Of a DNA stretch of 51,787 bases, positions 1 to 9,666 are shown piece after piece (the first letter of the stretch is position 1; the number at the start of each line of letters is the position of its first letter). The translations under genes and the position numbers were made by a program. The stretch is taken from contig JAHFUZ010000031.1 of assembly GCA_023264815.1 (NCBI GenBank), forward strand, positions 1-51,787. The letters are read 5' to 3'. The notes below the pieces were generated by a model, which saw only the letters and a program-made list of their open reading frames with translations, did not search any database and had not been told where the DNA came from. The stretch is from Arthrobacter sp. (lineage in GTDB: Bacteria > Actinomycetota > Actinomycetes > Actinomycetales > Micrococcaceae).

Positions 1-14
1 ACGAAGGAGCCATC

Positions 15-1724
15 ATGGCACCCGCCGATTTCACCACCGGTGCCCGCCCGGTCAAAGCAGCCCGCGGCACCACGCTCACCGCCAAGTCATGGCAGACCGA
101 AGCCCCGCTGCGCATGCTCATGAACAACCTGGATCCCGAGGTCGCCGAACGCCCGGATGATCTGGTGGTCTACGGCGGCACCGGCCGCGCCGTCCGCAGC
201 TGGGCGGCGTTCGACGCGATCACACGCACCCTGGAAACCATGGAAAAGGACGAGACGCTCCTGGTGCAGTCCGGCAAGCCGGTGGGCGTCTTCCGCACCA
301 ACGAATGGGCCCCGCGGGTCCTGCTGGCCAATTCCAACCTCGTGGGCGACTGGGCCAACTGGCCCGAATTCCGCCGGCTCGAGGCCGAGGGCCTGATGAT
401 GTACGGCCAGATGACCGCCGGGTCATGGATCTACATCGGCACGCAGGGCATCCTGCAGGGCACGTTCGAAACGTTCGCCGCGATCGCCCGCAAGCTGACC
501 GGCGACGAGAACGGCACACTCGCCGGTACCCTCACCCTCACCGGCGGCTGCGGCGGAATGGGCGGCGCCCAGCCGCTCGCCGTCACCCTCAACGACGGCG
601 CCTGCCTGATTGTCGACGTCGACGAAACGCGCCTCCGCCGCCGCGCTGGGAAGCGCTACCTCGACGAGGTGGAAACCGATCTCGACGCCGCCATCGCCAA
701 GGTTCTGGCGGCCAAAGAGGAGCGCCGCGGCTGGTCCGTCGGCTACGTCGGCAACGCCGCCGAGGTCTTCCCCGAAATCCTGCGCCGCCACAACGCCGGC
801 GAACTCACCGTGGACATCGTCACGGACCAGACCTCCGCCCACGATCCGCTGAGCTACCTCCCGGAAGGCATCTCGGTGGACGAATGGCACCGCGAAGCCG
901 AAGCCGACCCGGAGGGCTTCACCAAGAAGGCCCAGGCCTCCATGGCCAGGCACGTGCAGGCCATGGTCGAATTCCAGGACGCCGGCGCCGAGGTGTTCGA
1001 CTACGGCAACTCCATCCGCGACGAGGCCCGCAAGGGCGGCTACAGCCGGGCTTTCGAATTCCCCGGCTTCGTCCCGGCCTACATCCGTCCGCTGTTCTGC
1101 GAGGGCCTCGGCCCGTTCCGCTGGGTGGCGCTCTCCGGCGACCCGGAGGATATCCGCGTCACCGACGAAGCCATCAAGGAACTCTTCCCGGAGAACAAGC
1201 ACCTGCACCGCTGGATCGACGCCGCCCAGGAGCGGGTGGAATTCGAGGGCCTGCCGGCCCGCATCTGCTGGCTGGGCTACGGCGAACGCGCCAAGGCCGG
1301 CCTGCTCTTCAACCAGCTGGTGAAGGAAGGCAAGGTCAAGGCCCCCATCGTGATCGGCCGCGACCACCTCGACTCCGGCTCCGTTGCTTCCCCGTACCGC
1401 GAAACCGAGGCCATGGCCGACGGCTCCGACGCGATCGCCGACTGGCCCCTGCTGAACGCCCTGCTCAACACCGCCTCCGGCGCCACCTGGGTCTCCCTGC
1501 ACCACGGCGGCGGCGTGGGCATCGGCCGTTCCCTCCACGCCGGTCAGGTCTCCGTCGCGGACGGCACCGACCTCGCAGCCCAGAAACTCGAACGCCTCCT
1601 CACCAACGACCCCGGCATGGGCGTTATCCGCCACGCCGACGCCGGCTACCCCCGCGCCGTCGAGGTCGCCAAGGAGCGCGGCGTCCGCATCCCCATGCAA
1701 GAGACTGCCCCAGAAACCCGCTAA
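15..1724 (+). CDS. hutU: Urocanate hydratase (urocanase)
   Basis: Second step of histidine degradation: converts urocanate to 4-imidazolone-5-propionate in the cytosol with tightly bound NAD+. The 569-residue length is normal for the family. The glycine-rich stretch [11 protein letters not shown] (about residues 177-187) matches the NAD-binding region, and [15 protein letters not shown] (catalytic-region Cys at about 418) matches the urocanase signature. An AAGGAG ribosome site at 3-8 fixes the ATG. hutH follows after a 94-base gap that holds a long palindrome (1741-1798), so the two are probably one transcriptional unit with an element between them. Very high confidence. Confidence 0.97.
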   Translation: MAPADFTTGARPVKAARGTTLTAKSWQTEAPLRMLMNNLDPEVAERPDDLVVYGGTGRAVRSWAAFDAITRTLETMEKDETLLVQSGKPVGVFRTNEWAPRVLLANSNLVGDWANWPEFRRLEAEGLMMYGQMTAGSWIYIGTQGILQGTFETFAAIARKLTGDENGTLAGTLTLTGGCGGMGGAQPLAVTLNDGACLIVDVDETRLRRRAGKRYLDEVETDLDAAIAKVLAAKEERRGWSVGYVGNAAEVFPEILRRHNAGELTVDIVTDQTSAHDPLSYLPEGISVDEWHREAEADPEGFTKKAQASMARHVQAMVEFQDAGAEVFDYGNSIRDEARKGGYSRAFEFPGFVPAYIRPLFCEGLGPFRWVALSGDPEDIRVTDEAIKELFPENKHLHRWIDAAQERVEFEGLPARICWLGYGERAKAGLLFNQLVKEGKVKAPIVIGRDHLDSGSVASPYRETEAMADGSDAIADWPLLNALLNTASGATWVSLHHGGGVGIGRSLHAGQVSVADGTDLAAQKLERLLTNDPGMGVIRHADAGYPRAVEVAKERGVRIPMQETAPETR

Positions 1725-1740
1725 CCAGGCCCACACCCCA

Positions 1741-1798
1741 TCGACTGCTCCGTAGGTGTCGTTTAGCGGTCCGAAAACGGCAGTTACGGAGCAATCGA
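1741..1798. repeat. Imperfect long-stem palindrome between hutU and hutH
   Basis: Two arms of about 25 bases face each other around a short loop near AGCGGTCCG. The left arm begins TCGACTGCTCCGTA and the right arm ends TACGGAGCAATCGA. A few mismatches lie next to the loop. No T-tract follows, so a simple terminator is doubtful. It resembles a dispersed REP-like palindrome; similar-sized hairpins lie at 4252 and 11406. Confidence 0.75.
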
Positions 1799-1818
1799 TC
1801 CCAAGCAAGGAACACCCA

Positions 1819-3423
1819 GTGACCATTACAGCCAATGCCCCAACCCATGAACCGCTCACCGTCACCCTCGGCTCCAGCGGTGTCACGCCCGAAGACGTGA
1901 TCGCCGTCGCCCGCCACAACGCCACCGTGACCATCGCCCCGGAGGCCCTGGAAACCGTCGCCAAGGTGCGCGCCCACATCAACAGCCTGGCGCACAGCGA
2001 GACCCCCGCCTACGGCATCTCCACCGGCTTCGGCGCACTCGCCAACCGCCACATCCCCAACGACCTGCGAACCCAGCTCCAAAAAAGCCTGATCCGCAGC
2101 CATGCCGCCGGTATGGGTCCTGCCGTCGAGCGTGAGGTGGTGCGCGGCATTATGTTCCTGCGCGCCAAGACCCTCGCCTCCGGCCGCACCGGTGTCCGCC
2201 CAGTGGTCCTGCAGACCATGGTGGACGTCCTCAACGCCGGCATCACACCCGTGGTCCGCGAATTCGGTTCGCTCGGCTGCTCGGGCGACCTCGCCCCGCT
2301 CTCGCACTGCGCCCTGGTGCTCATGGGCGAGGGGGAGGCGGAAGGGCCCGACGGCGTCCGCTACGGCGGGCGCGGTGAGGCACCTGTTGCCGGGCTACTG
2401 TCGCAGCACGGCATCGAACCGGTCACCCTCGCCGAGAAAGAAGGCCTGGCGCTGGTGAACGGTACCGAGGGCATGCTGGGGATGCTGCTGATGGCCATCG
2501 CGGACCTCCGCAAACTGCTGACGACGGCGGACATCACCGCCGCGCTCAGCGTCGAGGCACTGCTGGGCACCGACCAGGTGTTCCTGCCCGAACTGCACGC
2601 AGCCCTGCGGCCGCACCCGGGCCAGGCCGCCAGCGCGGACAACATGCTGCGGGTCCTTTCCAACTCCCCGATCGTCGCGTCCCACCGGGTGGGGGACTCC
2701 AAGGTCCAGGACGCGTACTCGCTGCGGTGCGCACCCCAGGTGGCCGGGGCTGTCCGCGATACCGTGGACCACGCCGAGCTGGTGGCGTCCCGCGAGCTCG
2801 CCGCGGCAATCGACAACCCCGTGGTCCTGCCGGACGGACGGGTGTCCTCGAACGGCAACTTCCACGGCGCCCCGGTAGCCTACGTGCTCGACTTCCTGGC
2901 CATCGCCGTTGCGGACCTGTCCTCCATTGCCGAACGCCGGACAGACCGGATGCTGGACCCGGCACGGTCCCATGGCCTGCCTGCCTTCCTGGCAGCGGAT
3001 CCGGGCGTGGACTCCGGCCTGATGATCGCCCAGTACACCCAGGCCGGGCTCGTTTCTGACAACAAGCGGCTGGCCGTCCCTGCCTCGGTGGACTCGATCC
3101 CGAGCTCCGCCATGCAGGAAGACCACGTCTCGATGGGCTGGCACGCGGCCCGCAAGCTGCGGAAGGCCGTGGAGAATCTTCGCCGTGTCCTGGCCATAGA
3201 ACTGGTGACCGGCGCCCGGGCCATCGATATCCGCACCCAGCTGTCCGGCGGGAAGCTGCTGCCGGGGCCTGCCGGGACCGCCGTTATCAGCGCGCTCCGG
3301 AAAACCGTTGACGGCCCCGGCGCCGACCGGTTCCTCTCGCCCGAGCTGGAAGCGGCTGACCGGCTGGTTGCCTCCGGTGAGGTGATTTCGGTCGCCGAAT
3401 CCGCCGTCGGAATTCTTGCCTAA
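1819..3423 (+). CDS. hutH: Histidine ammonia-lyase (histidase)
   Basis: First step of histidine degradation: non-oxidative removal of ammonia from L-histidine to give urocanate. The signature GSLGCSGDLAPLSH holds the Cys154-Ser155-Gly156 triad that would cyclise to the MIO electrophile. Cys in place of the commoner Ala is accepted in the family signature. The GTG at 1819 follows AAGG at 1807-1810 and gives the usual length (534 residues). An upstream in-frame ATG at 1756 would lie inside the palindrome and add an unlikely leader. It lies directly after hutU; hutG is about 7 kb away on the other strand. High confidence in function, good confidence in start. Confidence 0.96.
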   Translation: MTITANAPTHEPLTVTLGSSGVTPEDVIAVARHNATVTIAPEALETVAKVRAHINSLAHSETPAYGISTGFGALANRHIPNDLRTQLQKSLIRSHAAGMGPAVEREVVRGIMFLRAKTLASGRTGVRPVVLQTMVDVLNAGITPVVREFGSLGCSGDLAPLSHCALVLMGEGEAEGPDGVRYGGRGEAPVAGLLSQHGIEPVTLAEKEGLALVNGTEGMLGMLLMAIADLRKLLTTADITAALSVEALLGTDQVFLPELHAALRPHPGQAASADNMLRVLSNSPIVASHRVGDSKVQDAYSLRCAPQVAGAVRDTVDHAELVASRELAAAIDNPVVLPDGRVSSNGNFHGAPVAYVLDFLAIAVADLSSIAERRTDRMLDPARSHGLPAFLAADPGVDSGLMIAQYTQAGLVSDNKRLAVPASVDSIPSSAMQEDHVSMGWHAARKLRKAVENLRRVLAIELVTGARAIDIRTQLSGGKLLPGPAGTAVISALRKTVDGPGADRFLSPELEAADRLVASGEVISVAESAVGILA

Positions 3424-3584
3424 GCGGGAATATCCTTCGTTCATATAAGCATTTCCCGCCAATTCGGAAATATGGTGCAACACGCACATTTCCGGCCCGG
3501 GAAGTGTAGTAGAACTGAAGGTGTAGTAAAAGTCACATCAACGAGGCTGTGGCGCAGGACGTATACAAAGGGGTAGAAGTTCAA

Positions 3585-3821
3585 ATGAAAGCACGTGGGG
3601 CTGTCCTGTCGAGGCGCAACGCTCATTCCGCCACCATCTCGGACTGGGGAACACTCAAGCCGGGGGTCCAGGTGGAAATTATCAAGCACGCCCATGTGGT
3701 TGCGGCGGGCGAGGTTGAGGAAGTATCGCAAAGCGGGAATGTGTTGTGGCTTGTGCCGGCCGGGCCGGCGGAGAAGCAGCTCTTCCTGAAATCCGACGGT
3801 GTACAGGTTCGGCGGAGCTGA
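3585..3821 (+). CDS. Small conserved-looking protein of unknown function
   Basis: A 78-residue basic protein starting MKARGAVLSRRNAHSA. I do not recognise the family. The ATG at 3585 has a purine-rich AAAGGGG at 3567-3573. An in-frame GTG at 3549 would add 12 residues. A strong terminator (3832-3876) follows the stop directly, which supports a real transcript. The middle (VQVEIIKHAHVVAAGEVEEVSQSGNVLWL) alternates hydrophobic and charged residues, as in a small beta-barrel; that is only an impression. Two TGTAGTA repeats 17 bases apart precede it (about 3505-3535) and may belong to its promoter. Confidence 0.7.
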   Translation: MKARGAVLSRRNAHSATISDWGTLKPGVQVEIIKHAHVVAAGEVEEVSQSGNVLWLVPAGPAEKQLFLKSDGVQVRRS

Positions 3822-3831
3822 CCCTGAACGC

Positions 3832-3876
3832 AAAAAGTCCCTGCCATCCGGGGTGACCGGTGGGCAGGGACTTTTT
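3832..3876. terminator. Bidirectional Rho-independent terminator
   Basis: AAAAAGTCCCTGCC pairs with GGGCAGGGACTTTTT around a 16-base loop, giving a 14-bp stem with A- and T-tracts on both sides. It ends the 3585 gene and can also end the opposing 3926-4183 gene. Confidence 0.92.
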
Positions 3877-3925
3877 CGTCGGCGGGCCGGATCCGGCCGC
3901 AGGGCCTCAAGGCACCGAGCCTGAA

Positions 3926-4183
3926 TCAGGCGGCGATGGCTTCGTAGGTCTCGCCGAAAGGAACCGACTCGTCCAGGGCTACCGTGAAGCGTCCCGGGTG
4001 CAGCCGTGTCACCAGGATTCCGCAGGCTGCGTCCTTGGCAGTTTCGATCAGGGTGGCAACAGCGTTGTCCAGTCCTTCGTGCATCTCCTGGGCCGTCGAA
4101 AACTGCAGGTCGAGGGACCGGGCATCTGAGGCCTCGCTGGCCGCAGCGGCGGCCAGGGGGCGTTCCAATGTAGCTGTAGTCAT
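3926..4183 (-). CDS. Small protein of unknown function
   Basis: An 85-residue acidic protein (MTTATLERPLAAAAASEASD...). The first 25 residues are Ala-rich and probably disordered; the rest (LDLQFSTAQEMHEGLDNAVATLIETAKDAACG) looks helical and ends in a short beta-like segment. It has no signal peptide or membrane helix, and I do not recognise a domain. It converges on the 3585 gene and shares the terminator between them. Codon use is typical of the window. The presence of a start, a stop and a terminator makes a real gene likely; function is unknown. Confidence 0.7.
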   Translation of the reverse strand: MTTATLERPLAAAAASEASDARSLDLQFSTAQEMHEGLDNAVATLIETAKDAACGILVTRLHPGRFTVALDESVPFGETYEAIAA

Positions 4184-4251
4184 ACCTTCAAGTATACCGG
4201 GACGACCCTCAAATGTCAGATGTCTGCCCTCCAGGCGGCCCTGATGCCAAA

Positions 4252-4314
4252 AAACCGAAGCTTGTTCACCGAACCCCGGCCAACCGGCGGGAATCAGCGA
4301 ACAAACTTCGGTTT
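4252..4314. repeat. Long-stem palindrome downstream of the usp-tct operon
   Basis: AAACCGAAGCTTGTTCACCGA is answered by TCAGCGAACAAACTTCGGTTT, an about 21-bp arm with a few mismatches and a GC-rich middle. It lies between the 3926-4183 gene and the end of the universal stress gene (stop at 4335, read leftward). It could act as a terminator for the tct operon or be a dispersed palindromic repeat. Confidence 0.7.
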
Positions 4315-4334
4315 CTGGTGGAGTGCCCGCAGCC

Positions 4335-4730
4335 TCAGCTGCCGGCTTTGACCGCCAGCACGGGGCAGTCAGCTTCGAGGAGGATCCGCTGCGACGTGCT
4401 GCCCATGATCAGCTTGCCCACCGGGGTGCGCCGGCGCAGGCCGATCACGATCAGCTCGGCGTTGTGCTCCTCAGCGGCATCCAGCACTTCCGCCGCTGCG
4501 TCGTGGCCGCGGACCGGCTGCTTGATGAGATGGTCGATCCCGTGCGAGGCCAGTCGGGCATCGATGCTTTGCACCTCGTCCTCCTGCGCATACCGGTTGT
4601 CCACCAGCGCATCACCTTTGGAGGAGTTGATGACCAGCAGTGTGGAACCGGATTTCCGGGCCTCCTCGATGGCCTGGGTCAGTGCCGCTTCGCCTTCGGG
4701 GGTCGGGACGTATCCCACCACGATGGTCAT
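4335..4730 (-). CDS. Universal stress protein (single UspA domain)
   Basis: A 131-residue single-domain Usp protein ([20 protein letters not shown]...). The beta-strand start, the [25 protein letters not shown] segment with its G-x2-G-x9-GS-type nucleotide loop, and the closing CPVLAVKAG are all present, so ATP binding is likely. The ATG at 4730 overlaps the end of tctA by 4 bases, so it is translationally coupled to the transporter. This placement last in a tctCBA operon suggests a role tied to uptake or to energy state. Family assignment is firm; the specific role is inference. Confidence 0.92.
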   Translation of the reverse strand: MTIVVGYVPTPEGEAALTQAIEEARKSGSTLLVINSSKGDALVDNRYAQEDEVQSIDARLASHGIDHLIKQPVRGHDAAAEVLDAAEEHNAELIVIGLRRRTPVGKLIMGSTSQRILLEADCPVLAVKAGS

Positions 4731-6349
4731 GATGTCTCCTTCTTGTGGGTGCTCTCGAGGCCATGGGTGCGTTCGGTGCTGCCGGTGCGGTGCGGATCCT
4801 GCAGGGGAGCCGGGGCCTCGGAGGCCGCGCTCCCGGACGGCACCGGCAGGCCGGCCACTGCCACGGGCCGGTTGCGGCGGATCAGTCTGAGGATCAGCGG
4901 CCACACCAGGATGATCGCCACGATGATGTAAATAACGACGGCGATTGGCTCGCTCAGGAGGCCGGCGGGGTCGCCGGCGCTGAGCTGGAGCGTCTGCCGG
5001 AGTTGCTTTTCGATGCGTGGTCCGAGGATCACGCCGAGGATGAGTGGCAGGACGGGAAGCCCGAAGCGCCGCATCATGAAGCCCAGTGCGCCGAGGGCCA
5101 GCAGGAGCACCAGGTCGAACGACTGCAGGTTCACCGAGTAGGCACCCAGCGTGGCGAAGAACAGGATGCCGGCATACAGGTAGGGCCGCGGAATCTGCAG
5201 GAGCTTGGCCCACATCGGAGCCAGCGGCAGGTTGATGATCAGCAGCAGCAGGTTGCCGATGAACAGGCTGGCGATGAGGGCCCACACCAGCGGCCCTTCG
5301 CTTTCGAAAAGCTGCGGCCCGGGCTGGATGCCGTACTGCGTGAAGGCCGCCAGCATCACCGCTGCCGTGGCGTTGGTGGGCAGGCCCAGGGCCAGCATGG
5401 GCGTCAGCGTGCCTGCCGCCGCGGCGTTGTTGGCAGCTTCCGGGCCGGCCACGCCCTCGATGGCGCCCTTGCCGAACTCTTCGGGGTGCTTGCTGAGGCG
5501 CTTTTCCGTGACGTAGGAGAGGAATGTAGGGATTTCGGCGCCGCCGGCCGGGAGCGCACCAAACGGGAAACCGAACGCGGTGCCGCGGAGCCAGGGCTTC
5601 CAGGACCGCTTCCAGTCCTGCTTGCCCATCCACGGGCGGCCCACGGGAATGACCTGCAGCGGGTTGCGGCGCAGGTGCGCAGCCACCCACAGTGCCTCGC
5701 CCACAGCGAAAATGGCTACCGCCACCACCACGATGTCCAGCCCGTCCGCAAGGAGCGGTACGCCGAACGTGAGCCGGGCCTGGCCGGTGACAACATCCAG
5801 GCCCACCAGGCCGATGGCGAGGCCCAGGCCCAGGGACGCGAAGCCGCGGAGCCGGGAGGAGCCCAGCACGGCGGTGACTGCCAGCAGGGCCAGGACCATG
5901 ATGGCGAAGTAGCTTGGAGCGCCGAGGCTGACGGCGAAGTCCACCACGATCGGTGCGCAGACAGCCAGGAGGGTGGTGCCGATGGTGCCGGCCACGAATG
6001 AGCCAATGGCCGCCGTCGCAAGTGCCTGCGCGGCCCGCCCGGCCTTGGCCATCTTGTTGCCTTCGATGGCCGTGACTACAGACGACGATTCGCCTGGCGT
6101 GTTAAGCAGGATGGAGGTGGTGGAGCCGCCGTACATGCCGCCGTAGTAGATGCCGGCGAACATGATGAAGGCGCTGGTGGGTTCCAGGGCGTAGGTGACG
6201 GGAAGCAGCAGGGCAACCGTCATGGCCGGGCCCAGGCCCGGGAGGACGCCGACGGCGGTGCCCAGGACCACGCCGATGACGGCGTAGAGGAAATTCATGG
6301 GGGTCAGGGCGGTGGCAAAGCCGTCCATCAGGGAGGAAAAGACATCCAT
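4727..6349 (-). CDS. tctA: Tripartite tricarboxylate transporter, large permease TctA
   Basis: A 540-residue integral membrane protein of the TctA family, the 12-helix channel subunit of a periplasmic-binding-protein-dependent secondary uptake system for di-/tricarboxylates. The family hallmarks [17 protein letters not shown] near residue 35 and [15 protein letters not shown] in the second half are visible. The last ~45 residues ([20 protein letters not shown]...) are a hydrophilic tail longer than usual. It starts at ATG 6349, overlapping tctB by one base, and ends overlapping the usp gene. The substrate is not readable from sequence; citrate-like compounds are the usual choice. Confidence 0.95.
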   Translation of the reverse strand: MDVFSSLMDGFATALTPMNFLYAVIGVVLGTAVGVLPGLGPAMTVALLLPVTYALEPTSAFIMFAGIYYGGMYGGSTTSILLNTPGESSSVVTAIEGNKMAKAGRAAQALATAAIGSFVAGTIGTTLLAVCAPIVVDFAVSLGAPSYFAIMVLALLAVTAVLGSSRLRGFASLGLGLAIGLVGLDVVTGQARLTFGVPLLADGLDIVVVAVAIFAVGEALWVAAHLRRNPLQVIPVGRPWMGKQDWKRSWKPWLRGTAFGFPFGALPAGGAEIPTFLSYVTEKRLSKHPEEFGKGAIEGVAGPEAANNAAAAGTLTPMLALGLPTNATAAVMLAAFTQYGIQPGPQLFESEGPLVWALIASLFIGNLLLLIINLPLAPMWAKLLQIPRPYLYAGILFFATLGAYSVNLQSFDLVLLLALGALGFMMRRFGLPVLPLILGVILGPRIEKQLRQTLQLSAGDPAGLLSEPIAVVIYIIVAIILVWPLILRLIRRNRPVAVAGLPVPSGSAASEAPAPLQDPHRTGSTERTHGLESTHKKETS

Positions 6350-6861
6350 TATAGAATCCCTTCCAGGAGGCCGGCCGGCAGTGCGATGCCGAGGCCAAGG
6401 TAGAAGCCGTAAAAGGTCAGGAGGGACAGGGCCACGGAAATGAGGCCGTCGCGGATGTAGTTACGGCCGCCCAGTGCCCAGACGCTGCCCCAGAACAGGA
6501 CCGTTCCGGAGATCACCCAGCCTGCCCAGTCGATGAGCATGATGTTGGCAACGAACGCACCTACCAGCGGCAGGATGGTCTTCCAGTCGGCCGGGTGGGT
6601 GAGGTCAACGTCCTCGCCACCTTCAGCCTCGCCCTGGCCGCCGCGGAGGACGTTGATGGCCAGTAGGACGGCGCAAACCAGGAGCGTGCCTCCTACGATG
6701 AACGGCAGGGTCTTCGGTCCTACCGGATCAGACCGCGAGTAGGGGGTGACGATGCGGGCTGCGTCCAGGATGACCAGGACGCCGGCCGCGCCGAGCAGGA
6801 GGACAACCCCCAGCTCGGCGCGGCCCTTGAGCCGTGAGGCCAAGGTTGGTGAGGAGCTCAC
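6349..6861 (-). CDS. tctB: Tripartite tricarboxylate transporter, small permease TctB
   Basis: A 170-residue protein with four hydrophobic segments (around residues 17-35, 47-67, 95-115 and 125-160), matching the 4-helix TctB subunit that pairs with TctA. A short acidic loop between helices 2 and 3 ([14 protein letters not shown]) faces the solvent. The start is GTG at 6861 inside GTGA, overlapping the tctC stop by 4 bases. The hydrophobic N-terminus is part of helix 1, not a cleaved signal. The order tctC-tctB-tctA is the classical one. Confidence 0.92.
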   Translation of the reverse strand: MSSSPTLASRLKGRAELGVVLLLGAAGVLVILDAARIVTPYSRSDPVGPKTLPFIVGGTLLVCAVLLAINVLRGGQGEAEGGEDVDLTHPADWKTILPLVGAFVANIMLIDWAGWVISGTVLFWGSVWALGGRNYIRDGLISVALSLLTFYGFYLGLGIALPAGLLEGIL

Positions 6862-7868
6862 GCCAGGCCAAGTTTCGTGAGGACGTCAGCCACCCGCTTG
6901 TCCTGCTCGGTCAGGAAACTTTCGAACGCAGCCCCGGTGATGAAGGCGTCGGTCCAGCTGTTGGTCTTCAGGGCTTCCTTCCAGGCGGCTGTGCCGTGCA
7001 TCTTTTCGAGTGCGGCGATCAGCTTGGCCTTGTTGGCATCGGTGATGCCCGGAGGGGCCACGATGCCGCGCCAGTTGGTGAACACCAGGTCGATGTTGGA
7101 TTCCTTCAGCGTGGGGGCGTCCACGCCGTCCAGCCGCTTCTCGCCGCTGGTGGCCAGGACGCGGACCGCACCGGATTCGATCTGCTTGAGGTATTCACCT
7201 GCACCGGAGGCTGCGAAGCCCACCTTGTTGCCCAGGATGGCGGGGAGGAGGTCTCCGCCGCCGTCGTAGGATACAAAGTTCACCTTGGTGGCGTCGATGC
7301 CCAGGGCGCCGGCAAGCTGCATGGGCAGGAGGTGGTCAGGGCCGCCCGGTGAGGAGCCGCCGCCAACACTGATTGACGCGGGGTCGGCCTTCCAGGCGGC
7401 AACCAGGTCGTCGATGGTCTTGTAGGGCGAATCCTTGCTGACCATGATGGCGCCGGGCTCTTCAATGAGCCGGGCCAGGGGAGTAGTGGCCGTCAGCTTG
7501 GACTCGGACTTGTTGGTGTAGCTTGCGCCCACCACGCCCAGGCCCATCAGCATGGTGAGGTCGCTGTTGCCCTTTTCGTTGACGATGCGGGCCAAGCCCA
7601 CGGTGCCGCCCGCACCGGCGAGGTTGAAGACTTCGGGGTTCGCGGCGATCTTCTCGTCTTCGAGGACTTTCGCGGCCACCCGGGCGGTGGTGTCGTAGCC
7701 GCCACCTGCGGTGTTGGGGACCATAATTTGGAGTCCGGTCAACGGGCCCGCGGGGGCGCCTGAGCTGGCGCCGTCGGTGGAGCTCTTTCCAGTGGCACCG
7801 CAGCCGGTGGCCATCAGGGCGATGCCGGCGGCGACGGCGGCAATTCGCAATGCGCGGATCTGGCGCAT
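6858..7868 (-). CDS. tctC: Tripartite tricarboxylate transporter, substrate-binding lipoprotein TctC
   Basis: A 336-residue extracytoplasmic binding protein. The signal peptide ends in a lipobox ALMATGC with the lipid-accepting Cys23, followed by a Gly/Ser-rich linker. The Bug/TctC fold is shown by MVPNTAGGGYDTTAR near residue 50 and GGSSPGGPDHLLPMQLAGALG in the middle. The protein would sit on the outer face of the membrane and deliver substrate to TctA/TctB. GAGGA lies just before the ATG at 7868. It is the first gene of the operon and is divergent from a CitA-type sensor kinase that probably controls it. Confidence 0.94.
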   Translation of the reverse strand: MRQIRALRIAAVAAGIALMATGCGATGKSSTDGASSGAPAGPLTGLQIMVPNTAGGGYDTTARVAAKVLEDEKIAANPEVFNLAGAGGTVGLARIVNEKGNSDLTMLMGLGVVGASYTNKSESKLTATTPLARLIEEPGAIMVSKDSPYKTIDDLVAAWKADPASISVGGGSSPGGPDHLLPMQLAGALGIDATKVNFVSYDGGGDLLPAILGNKVGFAASGAGEYLKQIESGAVRVLATSGEKRLDGVDAPTLKESNIDLVFTNWRGIVAPPGITDANKAKLIAALEKMHGTAAWKEALKTNSWTDAFITGAAFESFLTEQDKRVADVLTKLGLA

Positions 7869-7948
7869 GGGGTTCCTCTTCTCTGAGAACGATCAATCAG
7901 AACTGACTGGTGATCCGATGCTAGGCCGCCAGGTGACAGCCATCACTC

Positions 7949-7987
7949 TTGTGTACGCAGAGAAAGTTAAGTTCATTGAGTACACAA
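7949..7987. promoter_or_regulatory. Inverted repeat in the tctC / sensor-kinase divergent region
   Basis: TTGTGTAC (7949-7956) and GTACACAA (7980-7987) form a perfect 8-bp inverted pair spaced three helical turns apart centre to centre (31 bases). It lies between the divergent tctC and kinase starts and is AT-rich compared with its surroundings. It is a good candidate for the binding site of the response regulator encoded at 9663. Function is inferred. Confidence 0.6.
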
Positions 7988-8070
7988 TTTTTGCTGCCTT
8001 TGGGTGAGGTAGCCTGACCTGCAGGGCCCCGATCATCAGGTGCCGGCGCACATCAGAGGAAAGAACCACA

Positions 8071-9666
8071 GTGACTCGACGAAGAGGAATGTCCCTTGCA
8101 GGGCAGTACCTGGTCCTGCAGTTGCTCATTGTCCTCGCAGTCCTGATAGCAGTGGTTGCCATCTCCCTGGCCCAGTCTGCCGCCGCGTTTGAGCGGAACG
8201 AGGGCCGCCGGGCACTGGCTGCCGCCGAAGCTCTGGGCGCCAATCCCACGGTGCGTGAACTCCTTCCCGATGCGCAGCCGCGCGTCGGCTCAGCGCTTCC
8301 CGCCGTGGCCGAGTCGGTGCGCACCGTCTCCGGGTCCTCGCATGTTGCGCTGGCCACGCTTGACCGTACCGTGGTTGCCTCCTCTGATCCCGGCCTTCTG
8401 GGCCAGCCGCTTGAACTCGGTGGCAGCCGGGTCATGGAAGGCAGGGCCTGGACGGGCGTGCTGGAGGGCTCCGGCACTGAGGAGCTGTCCGCCCACGTCC
8501 CGGTCCTGGACGATGCCGGGAAGATGATCGGCATCGCGGCCGTCAGCCGGAACTACCCCTCCACGCTGGAGCGGCTGGGCGACGCCGTGCCCAACCTCCT
8601 CACCTACCTGGGCGTGGCAAGCGTGCTGGGCGTTGCCGGCTCACTGCTGCTGTCCCGCCGCGTCAAACGGCAGACGCTGGGTATGGAACCGAGCGAAATC
8701 ACCGGGCTGGTGGAGGACCGCGAGGCCCTGATCCGTGGCCTGAAGGAGGGCGTGGTGGCGCTGGACCCGCACGAGCGCATCACGGTTGCGAATGACAGTG
8801 CCCGTGCGCTGCTGGGCCTCCCGGCGGACTGTGTGGGCAAGCGGCTGCATGCCCTCACGGTGGAACCTGCCCTGAAAGATGTCCTCACCCGTGAGCAGCC
8901 GGAGCCGGACCAGCTGGTGCTTGTTGGCGACCGGCTGGTGGTGCTGAACCGTGTCCCCATCCGGTCGCGGGGCCGGGACATCGGCTCGGTCACCACACTG
9001 CGTGACCGTACCGAACTCTCCGCACTGGAACGTGAACTGGGCACCACCCGCACTGCCACGGACACCCTCCGCGCCCAGGCGCACGAATTCGCCAACCAGT
9101 TGCACGTGATCTCCGGCCTTATCCAGATCGGCGAATACGATTCCGTGGTCCAGTTCGTTAACGGTGCCACCCTGGACCGTACCCGGCTCAACGATGACGT
9201 CACCAGCCGCATCCAGGACCCGGCGCTCGCGGCCCTGCTGATCGCCAAATCCAGCCTCGCCACCGAACGCGGGGTGGCTCTGCAACTGGACCCGGACTCC
9301 GTGCTGCGGCTCGTGGACGACGACTTGTCCCGCGACTTGACCACCGTCGTCGGGAACCTCGTGGACAACGCGTTCGACGCCGTCGCCGGCCATCCGGAGC
9401 CGGCGGTGCGGGTGCTGGTGAAGGACGGGGACGACGCCGTGACGGTTACAGTCCGCGATACCGGACCGGGCGTCACCGGGGACCCCACCGAGATATTTCG
9501 GCAAGGCTTCACCACCAAGGACCCCGGCCCTGCGGGCAGCCGGGGCTTTGGCCTGGCGCTGTCCCGGGTGGTCTGCCGGCGCAGCGGAGGCGACCTGACA
9601 GTGGCCAATGACCAGGGGGCGGTTTTCACGGCGAGATTGAAACGGGAGAGGAGGCCGAGGTCATGA
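8071..9666 (+). CDS. Sensor histidine kinase, CitA/DcuS type
   Basis: A 531-residue membrane kinase. One hydrophobic helix lies at about 10-32, an extracytoplasmic sensor region at about 35-180, and a second helix at about 178-195. A PAS domain follows at 215-300, then the phospho-acceptor box RAQAHEFANQLH with His338. The ATPase domain shows NLVDNAFDA, DTGPGV and GSRGFGLALS. This H-box is typical of kinases that sense citrate or C4-dicarboxylates. The GTG start at 8071 has AGAGGAAAG just upstream. It is coupled by a 4-base overlap to the response regulator and divergent from tctC, so tricarboxylate sensing is a reasonable inference. Confidence 0.93.
   Translation: MTRRRGMSLAGQYLVLQLLIVLAVLIAVVAISLAQSAAAFERNEGRRALAAAEALGANPTVRELLPDAQPRVGSALPAVAESVRTVSGSSHVALATLDRTVVASSDPGLLGQPLELGGSRVMEGRAWTGVLEGSGTEELSAHVPVLDDAGKMIGIAAVSRNYPSTLERLGDAVPNLLTYLGVASVLGVAGSLLLSRRVKRQTLGMEPSEITGLVEDREALIRGLKEGVVALDPHERITVANDSARALLGLPADCVGKRLHALTVEPALKDVLTREQPEPDQLVLVGDRLVVLNRVPIRSRGRDIGSVTTLRDRTELSALERELGTTRTATDTLRAQAHEFANQLHVISGLIQIGEYDSVVQFVNGATLDRTRLNDDVTSRIQDPALAALLIAKSSLATERGVALQLDPDSVLRLVDDDLSRDLTTVVGNLVDNAFDAVAGHPEPAVRVLVKDGDDAVTVTVRDTGPGVTGDPTEIFRQGFTTKDPGPAGSRGFGLALSRVVCRRSGGDLTVANDQGAVFTARLKRERRPRS

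Noticed and set aside
423..1982. A 519-codon minus-strand frame across hutU and hutH
   Set aside because: Its peptide is low-complexity Gly/Ala/Val antisense of hutU; no ribosome site or family match.
3424..3494. Two weak hairpins (GCGGGAA/TTCCCGC and CGGAAAT/ATTTCCG) after hutH
   Set aside because: Seven-bp stems with large loops and no T-tract; possible but not strong enough to call as terminators.
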